Source: Salipiger bermudensis (lineage in GTDB: Bacteria; Pseudomonadota; Alphaproteobacteria; Rhodobacterales; Rhodobacteraceae). From it: 64,000 nt of DNA. The translations under genes and the position numbers were made by a program. This document shows, piece after piece, positions 1 through 9,878 of this stretch. The first letter of the stretch is position 1. The number at the start of each line of letters is the position of its first letter. The DNA lies in the NCBI RefSeq assembly GCF_019801965.1, contig NZ_JAHVIA010000004.1, positions 372,001 to 436,000 on the forward strand, written 5' to 3'. The notes beneath the pieces are model-generated. The model saw nothing but the letters and a program-made list of their open reading frames with translations. It was not told the origin of the DNA and ran no database searches.

Positions 1-31
1 GCCGCCGCCCGAGCAGCTCCAGCTCATCTGA
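1..31 (+). CDS. 3' end of an upstream gene, possibly the radical SAM partner of the UdgX fusion
   Basis: Only the last nine codons are in the window. Read from base 2 they give PPPEQLQLI and a TGA at 29-31, which overlaps the ATG of the next gene by one base (TGATG), so the two are likely translationally coupled. Known from the family: UdgX proteins with an N-terminal DUF4130 domain are usually encoded directly after a putative DNA modification/repair radical SAM protein, and those proteins often end in a similar EQL-rich tail. The identity is therefore inferred from position and a few residues only. Confidence 0.4.
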   Translation, partial: PPPEQLQLI

Positions 32-1470
32 TGCGCCGGGTCGTGCTGCCGGAGATCGGCACCTTCGAGGCCTGGCGCGACGAGGCGCGGGCGCTGCTGG
101 GCGCGGGCGTGCCGCCCGAGGAGGTGCTTTGGCATCGCGGCGCGGCGGAGGCCGATCTCTTCGCCGAGGCGCTGCCGCCGGTGACGGGCGGGGCGGTGAC
201 GGTGCCCAAGGGCTTCGTCGATCTCGCACGGCTGGTGGTCTGGCACAGCGATCCCGAGCGCTTTGCCCGGCTCTACGCGCTGCTCTGGGCGCTGGGTCAC
301 AACCGCCGCCTGCTCGAGGATCGCGGCGATCCGCGCATCGACCGGCTGCGGCGGATGGCCAAGGAGGTCAGCCGCGACCGCCACAAGATGACCGCCTTCG
401 TCCGTTTCCGCGAGATCGGCGATCCCGCCGCTCCGCGCCGTCGCTTCGCCGCCTGGTTCGAGCCCACGCATTACATTCTCGAGCTCACCGCACCGTTCTT
501 TGCCAAGCGCTTCGGGGATATGGACTGGTCGATCTTCACGCCGGATCTCACGGCGCATTACGACGGGTTCGAGATCCGCTTCGCCCCCGCCGAGGCGCGG
601 CCCGATCTGCCCGACGATGCCGCCGAGGATCTCTGGCGCACCTATTTCCGCAACATCTTCAACCCCGCGCGGCTCAAGGTGAAGGCGATGCAGGCGGAGA
701 TGCCGAAGAAATACTGGCGCAACATGCCCGAGACGGCGCTGATCCCCGAGATGATCGCTGAGGCCCAGTCGCGGGCGCAGGCGATGGCCGAGGCGGCGCC
801 GACGCTGCCGCCGGTCCGCGCCGAGCGCATCACCGACCGTCTGCGCGCTCCCGAGGCGCCGGCGCCGGTGGGCGACCGCGACGCGCTGCTCTCCGGGCTG
901 GCGGGCTGCCGGCGCTGCCCGCTGTGGCAGAATGCCACCCAGCCGGTGGCGGGCGAGGGCCCGCTCGATGCGGCGCTGATGATCGTCGGCGAGCAGCCCG
1001 GCGACCAGGAGGATCTCGCGGGGCGGCCCTTCGTCGGGCCGGCGGGGCAGCTCTTCGACGCGGTGGCCGAGCGCGCCGGGCTGGCGCGTGACCGGGCCTA
1101 TGTCACCAACGCGGTGAAGCATTTCAAGTTTGCTCCGCGCGGCAAGCGGCGGCTGCACCAGTCTCCGAATTCGGGCGAGATCGCGCATTGCCGCTGGTGG
1201 CTCGACATGGAGCGCCAACTCGTGCGCCCGAAGCTCATCGTCGCCATGGGGGCGAGTGCTGCGGAAAGCCTGACCGGCGACGGCCGCCGCATCGGCACGC
1301 GGCGCGGCGCGCTCGAGAGCGCGCCCGACGGCACGCCGGTGATGCTGACATGGCACCCGTCCTACCTCCTGCGCCTGCCCGAGGGCGCGCGGGGCGCGGC
1401 CGAGGCGGCCTTCGAGGCGGATCTGCGCCGCGCCGCCGCGCTGATCGCCGAGGGCGATCCCGCCGCCTGA
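31..1470 (+). CDS. UdgX-type uracil-DNA glycosylase with N-terminal DUF4130 domain
   Basis: 479-residue fusion. Residues 1-260 match the DUF4130 'putative DNA metabolism protein' type. Residues 285-479 are a family-4-like uracil-DNA glycosylase with the water-activating motif GEQPGDQED (320-328), a cysteine pair CRRCPLW that suits an Fe-S cluster, and a C-terminal HPSYLLRLP loop. KRRLH (372-376) corresponds to the KRRxH loop of UdgX, in which the histidine (here H376) bonds covalently to the abasic site after uracil removal. Cytosolic DNA repair is expected. The start is the ATG overlapping the upstream stop. The UdgX assignment is firm from the motif; what the DUF4130 half does is not known. 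Confidence 0.9.
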   Translation: MRRVVLPEIGTFEAWRDEARALLGAGVPPEEVLWHRGAAEADLFAEALPPVTGGAVTVPKGFVDLARLVVWHSDPERFARLYALLWALGHNRRLLEDRGDPRIDRLRRMAKEVSRDRHKMTAFVRFREIGDPAAPRRRFAAWFEPTHYILELTAPFFAKRFGDMDWSIFTPDLTAHYDGFEIRFAPAEARPDLPDDAAEDLWRTYFRNIFNPARLKVKAMQAEMPKKYWRNMPETALIPEMIAEAQSRAQAMAEAAPTLPPVRAERITDRLRAPEAPAPVGDRDALLSGLAGCRRCPLWQNATQPVAGEGPLDAALMIVGEQPGDQEDLAGRPFVGPAGQLFDAVAERAGLARDRAYVTNAVKHFKFAPRGKRRLHQSPNSGEIAHCRWWLDMERQLVRPKLIVAMGASAAESLTGDGRRIGTRRGALESAPDGTPVMLTWHPSYLLRLPEGARGAAEAAFEADLRRAAALIAEGDPAA

Positions 1471-1528
1471 CACCCCAGGGGCGCAACAGGGGCTTTACCG
1501 GCGCGGCGGGGCAGGGCAGAACAGCGCC

Positions 1529-2473
1529 ATGACCGAGACACACCCCTCCCAAACCCTTCCCGAAACCCGTGGCCGCCTGACCCCGGACCGTGACCTTTCG
1601 TCCCTCACATGGCTGCGCGTCGGCGGGCCTGCGGACCTGCTGTTCCAGCCGGCCGATCTCGAGGACCTGCAGGCGTTCCTGCGCGCATTGCCGCCGGAGC
1701 GGGCGGTCTTTCCGATGGGCGTCGGCTCCAACCTGATCGTGCGCGATGGCGGGCTGCGGGCGGTGGTGATCCGGCTCGGGCGCGGCTTCAACGGCATCGA
1801 GATCGACGGCACCCGCGTGACCGTGGGCGCGGCGATGCTCGACGCGCAGCTTGCCAAGCGGGCGGCGGCGGAAGGCGTCGACCTGACCTTCCTGCGCACC
1901 ATCCCCGGCAGCGTCGGCGGCGCGGTGCGGATGAACGCGGGCTGCTATGGCACCTACGTGGCCGACCACCTGGTCGAGATCCGCGCGGTGACCCGCGAGG
2001 GCGATCTGGTGACGCTCTCGAAGGACGACCTCAGGCTCGCCTATCGCCACAGCGAGCTGCCCGAGGGCTGCGTGATCGTCGAGGCGGTGTTCGAGGGGCT
2101 GCCGGGAGATCCGGCCGAGCTCGAGGCGCGCATGGAGGCGCAGCTGAAGAAGCGCGACGAGACCCAGCCGACCAAGGACCGCACCGCCGGTTCGACCTTC
2201 CGCAACCCGGCGGGCTTCAGCTCCACCGGGCGCGAGGATGACGTGCACGACCTCAAGGCGTGGAAGGTGATCGACGATGCGGGGATGCGTGGGGCAACCC
2301 TAGGTGGCGCCCAGATGTCGCCCAAGCATTCCAACTTCCTGGTGAACACCGGGGAGGCAACGGCGGCCGATCTTGAGGGGCTTGGCGAAGAAGTTCGAAA
2401 AAAGGTTTTCCAACACAGTGGAATAGAGCTACATTGGGAAATCATGCGGGTCGGTGAACCCGCACAGAAATGA
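1529..2473 (+). CDS. murB: UDP-N-acetylenolpyruvoylglucosamine reductase MurB
   Basis: 314 residues. FAD enzyme that reduces UDP-GlcNAc-enolpyruvate with NADPH to UDP-MurNAc, the second committed step of peptidoglycan precursor synthesis in the cytosol. Visible features: LRVGGPADL near residue 30, FAD-binding [12 protein letters not shown], the [15 protein letters not shown] loop, YRHSELP, the active-site region AGSTFRNP and the C-terminal [10 protein letters not shown]...GIELHWEI. Length and motifs are typical of short (type I) MurB. It opens the dcw run murB-ddl-ftsQ-ftsA. The 58 bp to the upstream gene hold no clear terminator. Essential gene, intact here. Confidence 0.97.
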   Translation: MTETHPSQTLPETRGRLTPDRDLSSLTWLRVGGPADLLFQPADLEDLQAFLRALPPERAVFPMGVGSNLIVRDGGLRAVVIRLGRGFNGIEIDGTRVTVGAAMLDAQLAKRAAAEGVDLTFLRTIPGSVGGAVRMNAGCYGTYVADHLVEIRAVTREGDLVTLSKDDLRLAYRHSELPEGCVIVEAVFEGLPGDPAELEARMEAQLKKRDETQPTKDRTAGSTFRNPAGFSSTGREDDVHDLKAWKVIDDAGMRGATLGGAQMSPKHSNFLVNTGEATAADLEGLGEEVRKKVFQHSGIELHWEIMRVGEPAQK

Positions 2474-2625
2474 CGCCGACAACCGGCGCGTGACAGGCAC
2501 GGCGGCTCGCCGATCAAAGAGCAAGCTGTCGAAAAGAACAGGACGGGTCCGGTTTGCCGGGCAGGTGAGTCCTGAAGCAGAACAAAAGGGGCAGAAAGCC
2601 CCGTGATTTCGAGGCGGTTTTGGGG

Positions 2626-3540
2626 ATGTCGAGCAGGGCAAACCCGAAAGTGGCGGTATTGTTGGGCGGCCCCTCAGCCGAGCGCGAGGTGTCTCTCAGT
2701 TCCGGGCGGGAATGTGCCGCCGCTTTGAGGGCAGAAGGTTACCAGGTCACCGAGGTCGATGCCGGCCGCGATCTGGCGCAGCGTCTCGAGGCGCTCGCGC
2801 CCGATGTCGTGTTCAACGCGCTGCATGGCCGTTGGGGCGAGGACGGCTGCGTGCAGGGGCTGCTGGAGTGGATGGGGATTCCCTACACCCATTCCGGCGT
2901 GCTGGCTTCGGCGGTGGCGATGGACAAGGAACGCTCCAAGGAGGTGTTCCGCGCCGCCGGGCTTCCGGTGGTCGAGAGCCTGCTCGCGAGCAAGGCCGAG
3001 ATCTCGGCACGCCACATGATGGCGCCGCCTTATGTGGTCAAACCCTATAATGAAGGCTCCTCGGTCGGTGTCTACCTCGTGCAGGAGGGGGCCAACACGC
3101 CGCCGCGCATCGCCGAAGACATGCCCGACACGCTGATGGTCGAGACCTACGCGCCGGGCCGCGAGCTCACCACCACGGTGATGGGCGACCGGCCGCTGAC
3201 CGTCACCGACATCATCACCGAGGGCTGGTACGACTACGACGCCAAGTACAAGGAAGGCGGCTCGCGCCACGAGCTGCCTGCCGACGTGCCGTCCGAAATC
3301 TTCGACGCCTGCCTGGACTACGCCCTGCGCGCCCACGTGGCGCTTGGCTGCCGGGGCGTGAGCCGCACCGATTTCCGCTGGGACGAGAGCCGCGGGCTCG
3401 ACGGGCTGATCCTGCTCGAGACCAACACCCAGCCCGGCATGACGCCGACCTCGCTGGTGCCGGAACAGGCCCAGCATTGCGGCATTTCCTTTGGCGCGCT
3501 GATGCGCTGGATGGTGGAGGATGCCTCGTGCAACCGTTGA
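2626..3540 (+). CDS. ddl: D-alanine--D-alanine ligase
   Basis: 304 residues from ATG 2626; a TTG two codons upstream (2620) is the alternative start. ATP-grasp enzyme joining two D-alanines for the peptidoglycan pentapeptide. N-terminal [19 protein letters not shown], central ATP-grasp segment [14 protein letters not shown], and the C-terminal metal-binding part [20 protein letters not shown] are complete. It lies 152 bp after murB; no ORF or repeat is evident in that gap. The 3' end overlaps ftsQ by 13 bp. Confidence 0.97.
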   Translation: MSSRANPKVAVLLGGPSAEREVSLSSGRECAAALRAEGYQVTEVDAGRDLAQRLEALAPDVVFNALHGRWGEDGCVQGLLEWMGIPYTHSGVLASAVAMDKERSKEVFRAAGLPVVESLLASKAEISARHMMAPPYVVKPYNEGSSVGVYLVQEGANTPPRIAEDMPDTLMVETYAPGRELTTTVMGDRPLTVTDIITEGWYDYDAKYKEGGSRHELPADVPSEIFDACLDYALRAHVALGCRGVSRTDFRWDESRGLDGLILLETNTQPGMTPTSLVPEQAQHCGISFGALMRWMVEDASCNR

Positions 3541-4436
3541 GCGCACCGCCCCGGCAGCAGGCGAACCAGCAGGTGAACCGCCCCGATCCGGCGCCGTCGC
3601 GCCTCAAGTATCGGCTTGAGCGGCTGATGCTGACGCCGATGTTCCGTCTCGCGCTGCGGGTCGGCATCCCGGCGGTGATCGGCTTCGGCGCGGCGAGCTG
3701 GTATTTCTCCTATGAGGAGCACCGCACGCAGGTCGTCGATACGGTGGCGCATATCCGCAACCAGATCGAGACCCGGCCCGAGTTCATGGTCAACCTGATG
3801 GCCATCGACGGCGCCAGCAGCGGCGTCTCGGACGACATCCGCGAGATCATCCCGCTCGATTTCCCGATCAGCTCCTTCGACCTCGACCTCGACCACATGC
3901 GCGAGACCATCACCGGGCTCGACGCGGTGAAATCCGCCGAGCTGCGCATCCGGCAGGGCGGGGTGCTGCAGATCGACGTGACCGAGCGGGTGCCGGTGGC
4001 GCTCTGGCGCCATGCCGGAACGCTCGAGCTTCTCGACATGGAAGGCGTGCATGTGGGGCCGATGACGCGGCGCTCGGAGCGGCCCAACCTGCCGGTGATC
4101 GCCGGGCGCGGGGCCGATCGCCATGTGCCGGAGGCGATGGCGCTGATCCGCGCGGCGGCCCCGCTCGAGGCCCGGATGAGGGGCCTGGTGCGCATGGGTG
4201 AGCGCCGCTGGGACGTGGTGCTGGATCGCGGCCAGCGCATCATGCTGCCCGAGACCGGCGCCGTGCGGGCGCTCGAGCGGGCACTGGCGATGGATGCGGC
4301 GGTCGACATGCTGGGGCGCGACATCGCCGCGGTCGACCTGCGTCTGCCGCGCCGCCCGACCCTGCGGATGACGGGTGGTGCAGTTGAACAATATTGGCGG
4401 ATCAAAGCCTTAGAGACCGGAGAACAACAACAATGA
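3528..4436 (+). CDS. ftsQ: cell division protein FtsQ
   Basis: 302 residues. Bitopic inner-membrane divisome protein linking early and late division proteins. The cytoplasmic N-terminus is followed by one membrane segment ([16 protein letters not shown], about residues 45-60), a POTRA domain, and the FtsQ/DivIB domain with [11 protein letters not shown] chose GTG 3528, inside the end of ddl, because a GGAGG lies 7 bp upstream and the product then begins as usual; an in-frame codon at 3477 would read through the ddl active region. The stop overlaps ftsA as ATGA, indicating coupled translation. Confidence 0.95.
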   Translation: MQPLSAPPRQQANQQVNRPDPAPSRLKYRLERLMLTPMFRLALRVGIPAVIGFGAASWYFSYEEHRTQVVDTVAHIRNQIETRPEFMVNLMAIDGASSGVSDDIREIIPLDFPISSFDLDLDHMRETITGLDAVKSAELRIRQGGVLQIDVTERVPVALWRHAGTLELLDMEGVHVGPMTRRSERPNLPVIAGRGADRHVPEAMALIRAAAPLEARMRGLVRMGERRWDVVLDRGQRIMLPETGAVRALERALAMDAAVDMLGRDIAAVDLRLPRRPTLRMTGGAVEQYWRIKALETGEQQQ

Positions 4437-5764
4437 TCGAGCTCTATGAATCCCAGCGCGCGATGCGCAACATGCGCAAGGCGGCGATGCAGCGCGGTGT
4501 CGTGGCGATCCTGGACGTGGGCAGCTCCAAGATCGCCTGTCTCGTTCTGCGCTTCGACGGCAACGAGCAGATCCTCGATGACGGCATCGGCTCGCTGGCC
4601 GGGCAGTCGGGCTTCCGGGTGATCGGCGCCGCGACGACCCGCTCGCGCGGGGTCAAGTTCGGCGAGATCGCCGCCATGGGCGAGACCGAGCGCGCCATCC
4701 GCACCGCGGTGCAGGCGGCGCAGAAGATGGCCAATATCCGGGTCGATCACGTCATCGTCTGCTTCTCCGGCGCCGAGCCGCGCAGCTACGGGCTTGCGGG
4801 GCAGGTGGAGGTCGATGGCACGATGGTCTCCGAGCAGGACGTGGCGCGGGTGCTCTCGGCCTGCGACGTGCCCGATTTCGGGGTGGGACGCGAGGTGCTG
4901 CACGCGCAGCCGGTGAACTTCGCGCTCGATCACCGTTCCGGGCTCGACGATCCGCGCGGCCAGATCGGCCGGGCGCTGGCCACCGACATGCACATGCTGA
5001 CGATCAACGCGCAGGCGATCCAGAACATCGCCCATTGCGTCAAGCGCTGCGATCTCGAGCTCGCGGGCCTCGCCTCCTCGGCCTATGCCTCGGGGATCTC
5101 GGCGCTGGTCGAGGACGAGCAGGAGCTCGGCGCGGCCTGCATCGACATGGGCGGCGGCACCACCGGCGTGTCGATCTTCATGAAGAAGCACATGATCTAC
5201 GCCGACACGGTGCCGATGGGCGGCAACCATGTCACCAGCGACATCTCGATGGGTCTGCAGATCCCGATGGCGATGGCCGAGCGCATCAAGACCTTCTACG
5301 GTGGCGTCGTTGCCACCGGCATGGACGATCGCGAGATGATCGAGATCTCCGGCGATACCGGCGACTGGCACCATGACCGGCGGCAGGTCAGCCGCGCCGA
5401 GCTGATCGGCATCATGCGCCCGCGGGTCGAGGAGATCCTCGAGGAGGTGCGCGCCTCGCTCGACGCGGCCGGTTTCGATCACCTGCCGAGCCAGCAGATC
5501 GTGCTGACCGGGGCTGCGAGCCAGATCCCCGGGCTCGACGGTTTGGCGAGCCGCATCCTCGGCTCGCAGGTGCGGCTGGGCCGCCCAATGCGCGTCCATG
5601 GCCTGCCGCAGGCGGCGACGGGTCCGGGCTTTGCCAGCGCGGTGGGGCTCTGCCTCTTCGCGGCGCATCCGCAGGACGAATGGTGGGATTTCGAGATCCC
5701 GGTCGACAAGTACGCCTCCGGCGGCCTCAAGCGCGCCGTGAAGTGGTTCCGCGACAACTGGTGA
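4433..5764 (+). CDS. ftsA: cell division protein FtsA
   Basis: 443 residues from ATG 4433, which overlaps the ftsQ stop (ATGA). Actin-like ATPase that tethers FtsZ polymers to the membrane. Phosphate 1 motif VAILDVGSSKIACLVL, the FtsA-specific 1C region, phosphate 2 ACIDMGGGTTGVSIF, adenosine motif IVLTGAASQIPG, and a C-terminal amphipathic tail GLKRAVKWFRDNW that suits membrane binding. In most Rhodobacteraceae ftsZ follows directly. Here a strong terminator follows and ftsZ lies 4 kb away on the other strand, so the two genes must be transcribed separately. Confidence 0.97.
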   Translation: MIELYESQRAMRNMRKAAMQRGVVAILDVGSSKIACLVLRFDGNEQILDDGIGSLAGQSGFRVIGAATTRSRGVKFGEIAAMGETERAIRTAVQAAQKMANIRVDHVIVCFSGAEPRSYGLAGQVEVDGTMVSEQDVARVLSACDVPDFGVGREVLHAQPVNFALDHRSGLDDPRGQIGRALATDMHMLTINAQAIQNIAHCVKRCDLELAGLASSAYASGISALVEDEQELGAACIDMGGGTTGVSIFMKKHMIYADTVPMGGNHVTSDISMGLQIPMAMAERIKTFYGGVVATGMDDREMIEISGDTGDWHHDRRQVSRAELIGIMRPRVEEILEEVRASLDAAGFDHLPSQQIVLTGAASQIPGLDGLASRILGSQVRLGRPMRVHGLPQAATGPGFASAVGLCLFAAHPQDEWWDFEIPVDKYASGGLKRAVKWFRDNW

Positions 5765-5802
5765 GCCGGGGCAGGGGGCCTCGGACCTTTTGGGGCAGAT
5801 GG

Positions 5803-5834
5803 ACGCCCTCGCAGAACGCTGCGGGGGCGTTTCG
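5803..5834 (+). terminator. intrinsic terminator after ftsA
   Basis: Perfect-length hairpin: ACGCCCTCGCAG (5803-5814), loop AACG, CTGCGGGGGCGT (5819-5830, one G-T wobble), followed by a short T run. It lies 38 bp after the ftsA stop and closes the murB-ftsA operon. Confidence 0.8.
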
Positions 5835-5860
5835 CGTATCTGAGGGGGATCCCTGCCCAA

Positions 5861-6028
5861 GCGCGGAATCAAGGCGAAGCCGCCGCGCCATCGCCTGCCC
5901 GCCCCAACGGGCTGGCGATCTGGTGACGCCGGCGCTCAGTTGTGAGGTCCTTCGGATTTGGCCGGGATCAATCGAGGGATTCCGCACTTAGATCGCCACC
6001 CCGCGGGCAGGCGATGGCGCGGCGTCAC
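5861..6028. repeat. palindromic dispersed repeat, copy A (168 bp)
   Basis: Shares most of its sequence with 60143-60317. The outer arms 5882-5901 and 6004-6023 are a perfect 20-bp inverted repeat. An inner pair, GGGCTGGCGATC (about 5910-5921) and GATCGCCACCCC, is also nearly complementary, so the whole unit can fold as one long hairpin around a loop of about 70 bp. No ORF. It sits exactly at the junction between the convergent ftsA and recN genes. MITE- or REP-like; no family name can be given from sequence alone. Confidence 0.8.
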
Positions 6029-6116
6029 GGTCGTCGCGAAAGAGGGTCGGAGAGTGTCCGCTTCACAACAAATGAGGCCATGGAGGGGGTAGCGGACCGC
6101 CCGCGGTTTCGCGGAA

Positions 6117-7769
6117 TTACCCCGCCAGCAGCGCCCGCGCTGCGGCGCGCGCTTCCTTGGTGACCGTGTCGCCCGAGAGCATGCGGGCAATCTCGTCCTC
6201 GCGGTCGCCGGCATCGAGCGCCGCGACGGTCGACAGCGTGGCGTCGTTCTCCACCCGCTTCTGCACCCGCCAGTGATGCGCGCCGAGTGCCGCGACCTGC
6301 GGCGAGTGCGTCACCACCAGCACCTGCCCGCCCTCGGCCAGCGCCTTCAGGCGGCGGCCCACCGCATCGGCGGTGGCACCGCCGACGCCGCGGTCGATCT
6401 CGTCGAAGATCATCGTGACGCCCCGGTTGCGCTCTTCCGACAGGCACACCTTCAGCGCCAGCAGGAAGCGCGACAGCTCGCCGCCGGAGGCTATCTTGTT
6501 GAGTGGCCCGGCGGGAGCGCCGGGGTTGGTCGCCACGGTGAAGGCCACCGCGTCGCGGCCCTCGGGGCCGGGCTCGCCATCCGCCACCTCGGTGCGGAAC
6601 ACCGCGCGCTCCATCTTGAGCGGCGCCAGCTCGGCCGCCATCGCGGCATCGAGCCGACCGGCGGCCTCGCGGCGCGCAAGGCTCAGCGCCTCGGCGGCGG
6701 CGTCGTATTCGGCATCGGCGGCCGCCACCGCGCGGGTCAGCGCGGCGATGTTCTCGGCGCCGCTTTCCAGCGCCGCCAGACGCCCCGACAGCGTCGCCGC
6801 GAGCTCGGGCAGCTCGTCGGGGGCGATGGCGTGCTTGCGGGCGAGGCCGCGGATGGCGAAGAGCCGTTCCTCGGTCTCCTCGAGATCCTGCGGGTTGAAC
6901 TCCAGCGCATCGAGACAGTCTTCGACCTCGCGGCCGGCCTCGTCGAGCTCGGCCATGGCGCGGGTGAGGGCGGCGATCGCGCCCTCGAGCCGGCCTTCGG
7001 CCTTCTCCGAAGCGCCCTCGAGCCAGCGCAGCGCGTTGGCCATGGTGCCCTCGGCGCCGTCATTGCCGAGCGCCTGCGCGGCGCGCACGATGTCCTCGCG
7101 GATGCGCTCGGCGCTCTGCATCATGCGGCGTTTGGTGTCGAGTTCGGCCTCCTCGCCGGGCATCGGCGCCAGCCGGTCGAGCTCGTCCACCGCGTGGCGC
7201 AGGAAGTCTTCCTCGGCGCGCACCGCCTCGAGCGCCGCCTGCGCAGCCTCGAGCGCCTTGCGGGCCTCGCGCCGTGCGCCCCAGGCCGCACGCGCCGCGC
7301 CAAGCTCGGCGTCAATGGCGGCATAGCTGTCAAGGATGGTGCGGTGGCCCGACGGGTTGAGCAACCCGCGATCGTCATGCTGGCCGTGCAGCTCGACCAG
7401 CGTCTCCGATAGCCGCCGCAGCACCTCGCCGCTGGCGCGGCGGTCGTTGACCCAGCCGGTCTTGCGGCCGTCGGCGGTGTTGACCCGGCGCAGGATCAGC
7501 TCTTCCGAGACCGGCAGCCCGGCCTCTTCCAGCACTGCGCGCGCCGCGTGGCTCGGCGACAGCTCGAACACCGCCGTCACCTCGCCCTGCGCGGCACCGC
7601 TGCGCACCAGCTCGGCGCGGCCGCGCCAGCCCAGCACGAAGCCCAGCGAATCCAGCAGGATCGACTTGCCGGCGCCGGTCTCGCCGGTCAGCACGTTGAG
7701 ACCGGGCTGGAACGCGAGGTCCAGCCGGTCGATGATCAGCATGTCGCGGATCTCAAGCGCTCGAAGCAT
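6117..7769 (-). CDS. recN: DNA repair protein RecN
   Basis: 550 residues. SMC-like ATPase acting early in double-strand break repair. Walker A GETGAGKS at 29-36, long Ala/Glu-rich coiled-coil arms (about 160-370), ABC signature ASGGELSRF, and Walker B MIFDEIDRGVGG. I chose MLRALEIRD (7769) rather than the ATG three codons upstream because the family begins there. It is the distal gene of the minus-strand block ftsZ-lpxC-bamD-recN; 33 bp separate it from bamD. Confidence 0.95.
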   Translation of the reverse strand: MLRALEIRDMLIIDRLDLAFQPGLNVLTGETGAGKSILLDSLGFVLGWRGRAELVRSGAAQGEVTAVFELSPSHAARAVLEEAGLPVSEELILRRVNTADGRKTGWVNDRRASGEVLRRLSETLVELHGQHDDRGLLNPSGHRTILDSYAAIDAELGAARAAWGARREARKALEAAQAALEAVRAEEDFLRHAVDELDRLAPMPGEEAELDTKRRMMQSAERIREDIVRAAQALGNDGAEGTMANALRWLEGASEKAEGRLEGAIAALTRAMAELDEAGREVEDCLDALEFNPQDLEETEERLFAIRGLARKHAIAPDELPELAATLSGRLAALESGAENIAALTRAVAAADAEYDAAAEALSLARREAAGRLDAAMAAELAPLKMERAVFRTEVADGEPGPEGRDAVAFTVATNPGAPAGPLNKIASGGELSRFLLALKVCLSEERNRGVTMIFDEIDRGVGGATADAVGRRLKALAEGGQVLVVTHSPQVAALGAHHWRVQKRVENDATLSTVAALDAGDREDEIARMLSGDTVTKEARAAARALLAG

Positions 7770-7802
7770 GTGATGCAAGGCAGGCCGTCAGCCCGCCATC
7801 CC

Positions 7803-8657
7803 TTATAGCCACTCGCCCTTCACCATCTGGCGATAGGCCTGCGCCAGCCAGTTGTCGCCCTGCGCCTCGAGCGGCAGGCCGCGGTTGGTCAGCAGCTTGT
7901 AGCTGTCGCGGTACCACTCGGAGCCCTGGTAGTTGTAGCCGAGGATCGCGCCGGCGGATTGCGCCTCCTGCACGAGCCCGAGCGAGAGATAGGCCTCGAC
8001 CAGGCGATGCAGCGCCTCGGGGGTGTGGGTGGTGGTCTGGAAGTCCTCTACGACGACGCGGAAGCGGCTGATGGCGGCCCCGAAATGCTTGTCGCGCAGG
8101 TAGTAGCGCCCGATCTCCATTTCCTTGCCGGCGAGGTGATCGAAGGCGAGATCGAATTTCAGGATCGAGCTGCGGGCGTATTCGCTGTCGGGGTAGCGCT
8201 CGATCACCGTGCGCAGCGCCTGCAGCGCCTGGAAGGTCAGGCCCTGGTCGCGGCCGACCTCCTCGATCTGGTCATAGTAGGAGAGGGCGAGGAGATACTG
8301 TGCATAGGCGGCGTCTTCATCGGTCGGGTAGAAATCGATGTAGCGCTGCGCCGAGGAGCGGCTGTTCTCGTAATCCTTCTCGATGTGGAAGGCGTAGGCC
8401 TGCATGATCAGGGCGCGCTTGGACCATTCGGAATAGGGGTAGAGCCGCTCGACCTCGCTGAAGTAGTAAGCGGCTTCCTCGCCATCGCGGCGGTCGAGCT
8501 CGTACTCGCCTCGCTCGTAGATCTGTTGGGCGGAGAAGGTCTCGAGCGGGATGTTGCCGCGGGCGTAGCCCTCGCGCTCCCGCGCTGTGCACCCCGCCAG
8601 CAGAATAGCGGAAAAAGCCACTCCGATCACCAGCTTACGCGATCTTCCGCCTGCCAT
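7803..8657 (-). CDS. bamD: outer membrane assembly lipoprotein BamD (ComL)
   Basis: 284 residues. Lipoprotein of the BAM complex that inserts beta-barrel proteins into the outer membrane. Signal peptide with lipobox ILLAGC (Cys23 acylated), then tetratricopeptide-like repeats, for example AAYYFSEVERLYPYSEWSKRALIMQAY and SSAQRYIDFYP. Length is typical. Gene order lpxC-bamD-recN is standard for the family, but the block as a whole is on the opposite strand to ftsA. Confidence 0.95.
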   Translation of the reverse strand: MAGGRSRKLVIGVAFSAILLAGCTAREREGYARGNIPLETFSAQQIYERGEYELDRRDGEEAAYYFSEVERLYPYSEWSKRALIMQAYAFHIEKDYENSRSSAQRYIDFYPTDEDAAYAQYLLALSYYDQIEEVGRDQGLTFQALQALRTVIERYPDSEYARSSILKFDLAFDHLAGKEMEIGRYYLRDKHFGAAISRFRVVVEDFQTTTHTPEALHRLVEAYLSLGLVQEAQSAGAILGYNYQGSEWYRDSYKLLTNRGLPLEAQGDNWLAQAYRQMVKGEWL

Positions 8658-8771
8658 GCCCGACTAACCTCATGTTCGTTCTTCAGGGCCGCCGGACGGC
8701 CCTTGGCACGGTCCTAGCACAGAAAATTCCGGTGCAAAACGCCTTAACGGCGTTTTGCGTCCGGCCCCCTG

Positions 8772-9701
8772 TCAGGCCACTGCCGGGATCTCGTCGCGCT
8801 CCACCCCGGCGCCGGGAAGGCGTGCCGAGAGGGTGTCGTCGCAGAGGGTGATGCGGTAGGCATCCGGGGTCGAGAACAGCTCGCGCAGGAGCATGTTGGT
8901 CATCGCGTGACCGGCCTTGTGACCCTCGTAATGGCCAATGATCGGGGCGCCGGCGGTGTAGAGATCGCCAAGCGCGTCGAGCATCTTGTGGCGCACCGCC
9001 TCGTCGCCGTGGCGCAGGCCGCCGGGCGAGAGCACCTTGTCGCCATCGACGACGACGGCGTTCTCGTAGGTGCCGCCAAGCGCAAGGCCGTTGGCCTGCA
9101 TCGCCTCGACATCGGATTGCCGGCAGAAGGTGCGGCTGTCGCAGAGCTCGCGCACGAAGGCGCCGTTGGCGAGATCCATGCTGCGCTCCTGGGTGCCGAT
9201 GGCATCATCCTCGAAGGCGATGTGGAAATCCATCGTCAGGCCTTCGCCCGAGCGGGCGGGGGAGAGCCGCGCCCAGCCCTTGTCGGTCAGCACGGAGACC
9301 GGCTTGAGGATCTCGATGGCATAGACCGGGGCGCGCAGGGCGCGGGTGCCGCGCTCGAGGATGGCGCGCACGAAGGGCGCGGCGGAACCGTCCATGATCG
9401 GCACTTCCGGCCCGTCGATCTCGATCAGGGCGTTGTGTACGCCGCAGCCCGAAAGCGCGGCCATCACGTGTTCGATGGTCGAGACCGAGACACCGGCGGC
9501 GTTGACGATGCGGGTGCAGAGCGGGGTCACCTCGACGGCGTCCCAGCGCGCGGGCACCAGCGTGTCGCCCAGCAGGATGTCGGTCCGCTTGAACCAGATG
9601 CCATGCTCGGCGGAGGCCGGGCGGATGGTCATGCGCGCGGGGCGGCCGGAATGCAGGCCAACGCCCTGGAAGGTTACAGCGGATCTCAGAGTGGTTTGCA
9701 C
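8772..9701 (-). CDS. lpxC: UDP-3-O-acyl-N-acetylglucosamine deacetylase LpxC
   Basis: 309 residues. Zinc amidase for the first committed step of lipid A synthesis. Zinc ligands are visible: H78 in STIEHVMAAL, H238 and D242 in HKMLDALGDL; the catalytic H265 lies in GHYEGHKAGHAM. The start is GTG 9701 with GAGG just upstream. An imperfect inverted repeat at 9719-9746 lies 18 bp before the start and could fold in the mRNA leader. The gene is 114 bp from bamD and 230 bp from ftsZ, so a promoter between ftsZ and lpxC is likely. Confidence 0.96.
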   Translation of the reverse strand: MQTTLRSAVTFQGVGLHSGRPARMTIRPASAEHGIWFKRTDILLGDTLVPARWDAVEVTPLCTRIVNAAGVSVSTIEHVMAALSGCGVHNALIEIDGPEVPIMDGSAAPFVRAILERGTRALRAPVYAIEILKPVSVLTDKGWARLSPARSGEGLTMDFHIAFEDDAIGTQERSMDLANGAFVRELCDSRTFCRQSDVEAMQANGLALGGTYENAVVVDGDKVLSPGGLRHGDEAVRHKMLDALGDLYTAGAPIIGHYEGHKAGHAMTNMLLRELFSTPDAYRITLCDDTLSARLPGAGVERDEIPAVA

Positions 9702-9718
9702 GGTCTTACCTCAGTCAT

Positions 9719-9746
9719 AGGAGGCTCCACCCCACTGGAGGCTCCT
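9719..9746 (-). promoter_or_regulatory. inverted repeat in the lpxC mRNA leader
   Basis: AGGAGGCTCC (9719-9728) and GGAGGCTCCT (9737-9746) pair with one mismatch around an 8-base loop, just upstream of the lpxC ribosome-binding site. It lacks a T tract, so it is not a standard terminator. Any role in lpxC expression is inference. Confidence 0.35.
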
Positions 9747-9878
9747 TTGATGGTGGAGATATAGACCGGCCCCTGTCAGCTCAAATCAAGTATTGTAACC
9801 ACCTGAAACATCGCAGTAACGGAATAAGCGGAACATTGCAGGTATCTTTTGCGCGCGCTCCAATGCTTTGAGTGCAAA

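Noticed and set aside
3710-5872. Minus-strand open frame of 720 codons over ftsQ-ftsA
   Set aside because: Composition is His/Arg/Asp-rich, as expected for an antisense shadow of a GC-rich gene; ftsQ and ftsA on the other strand are certain.
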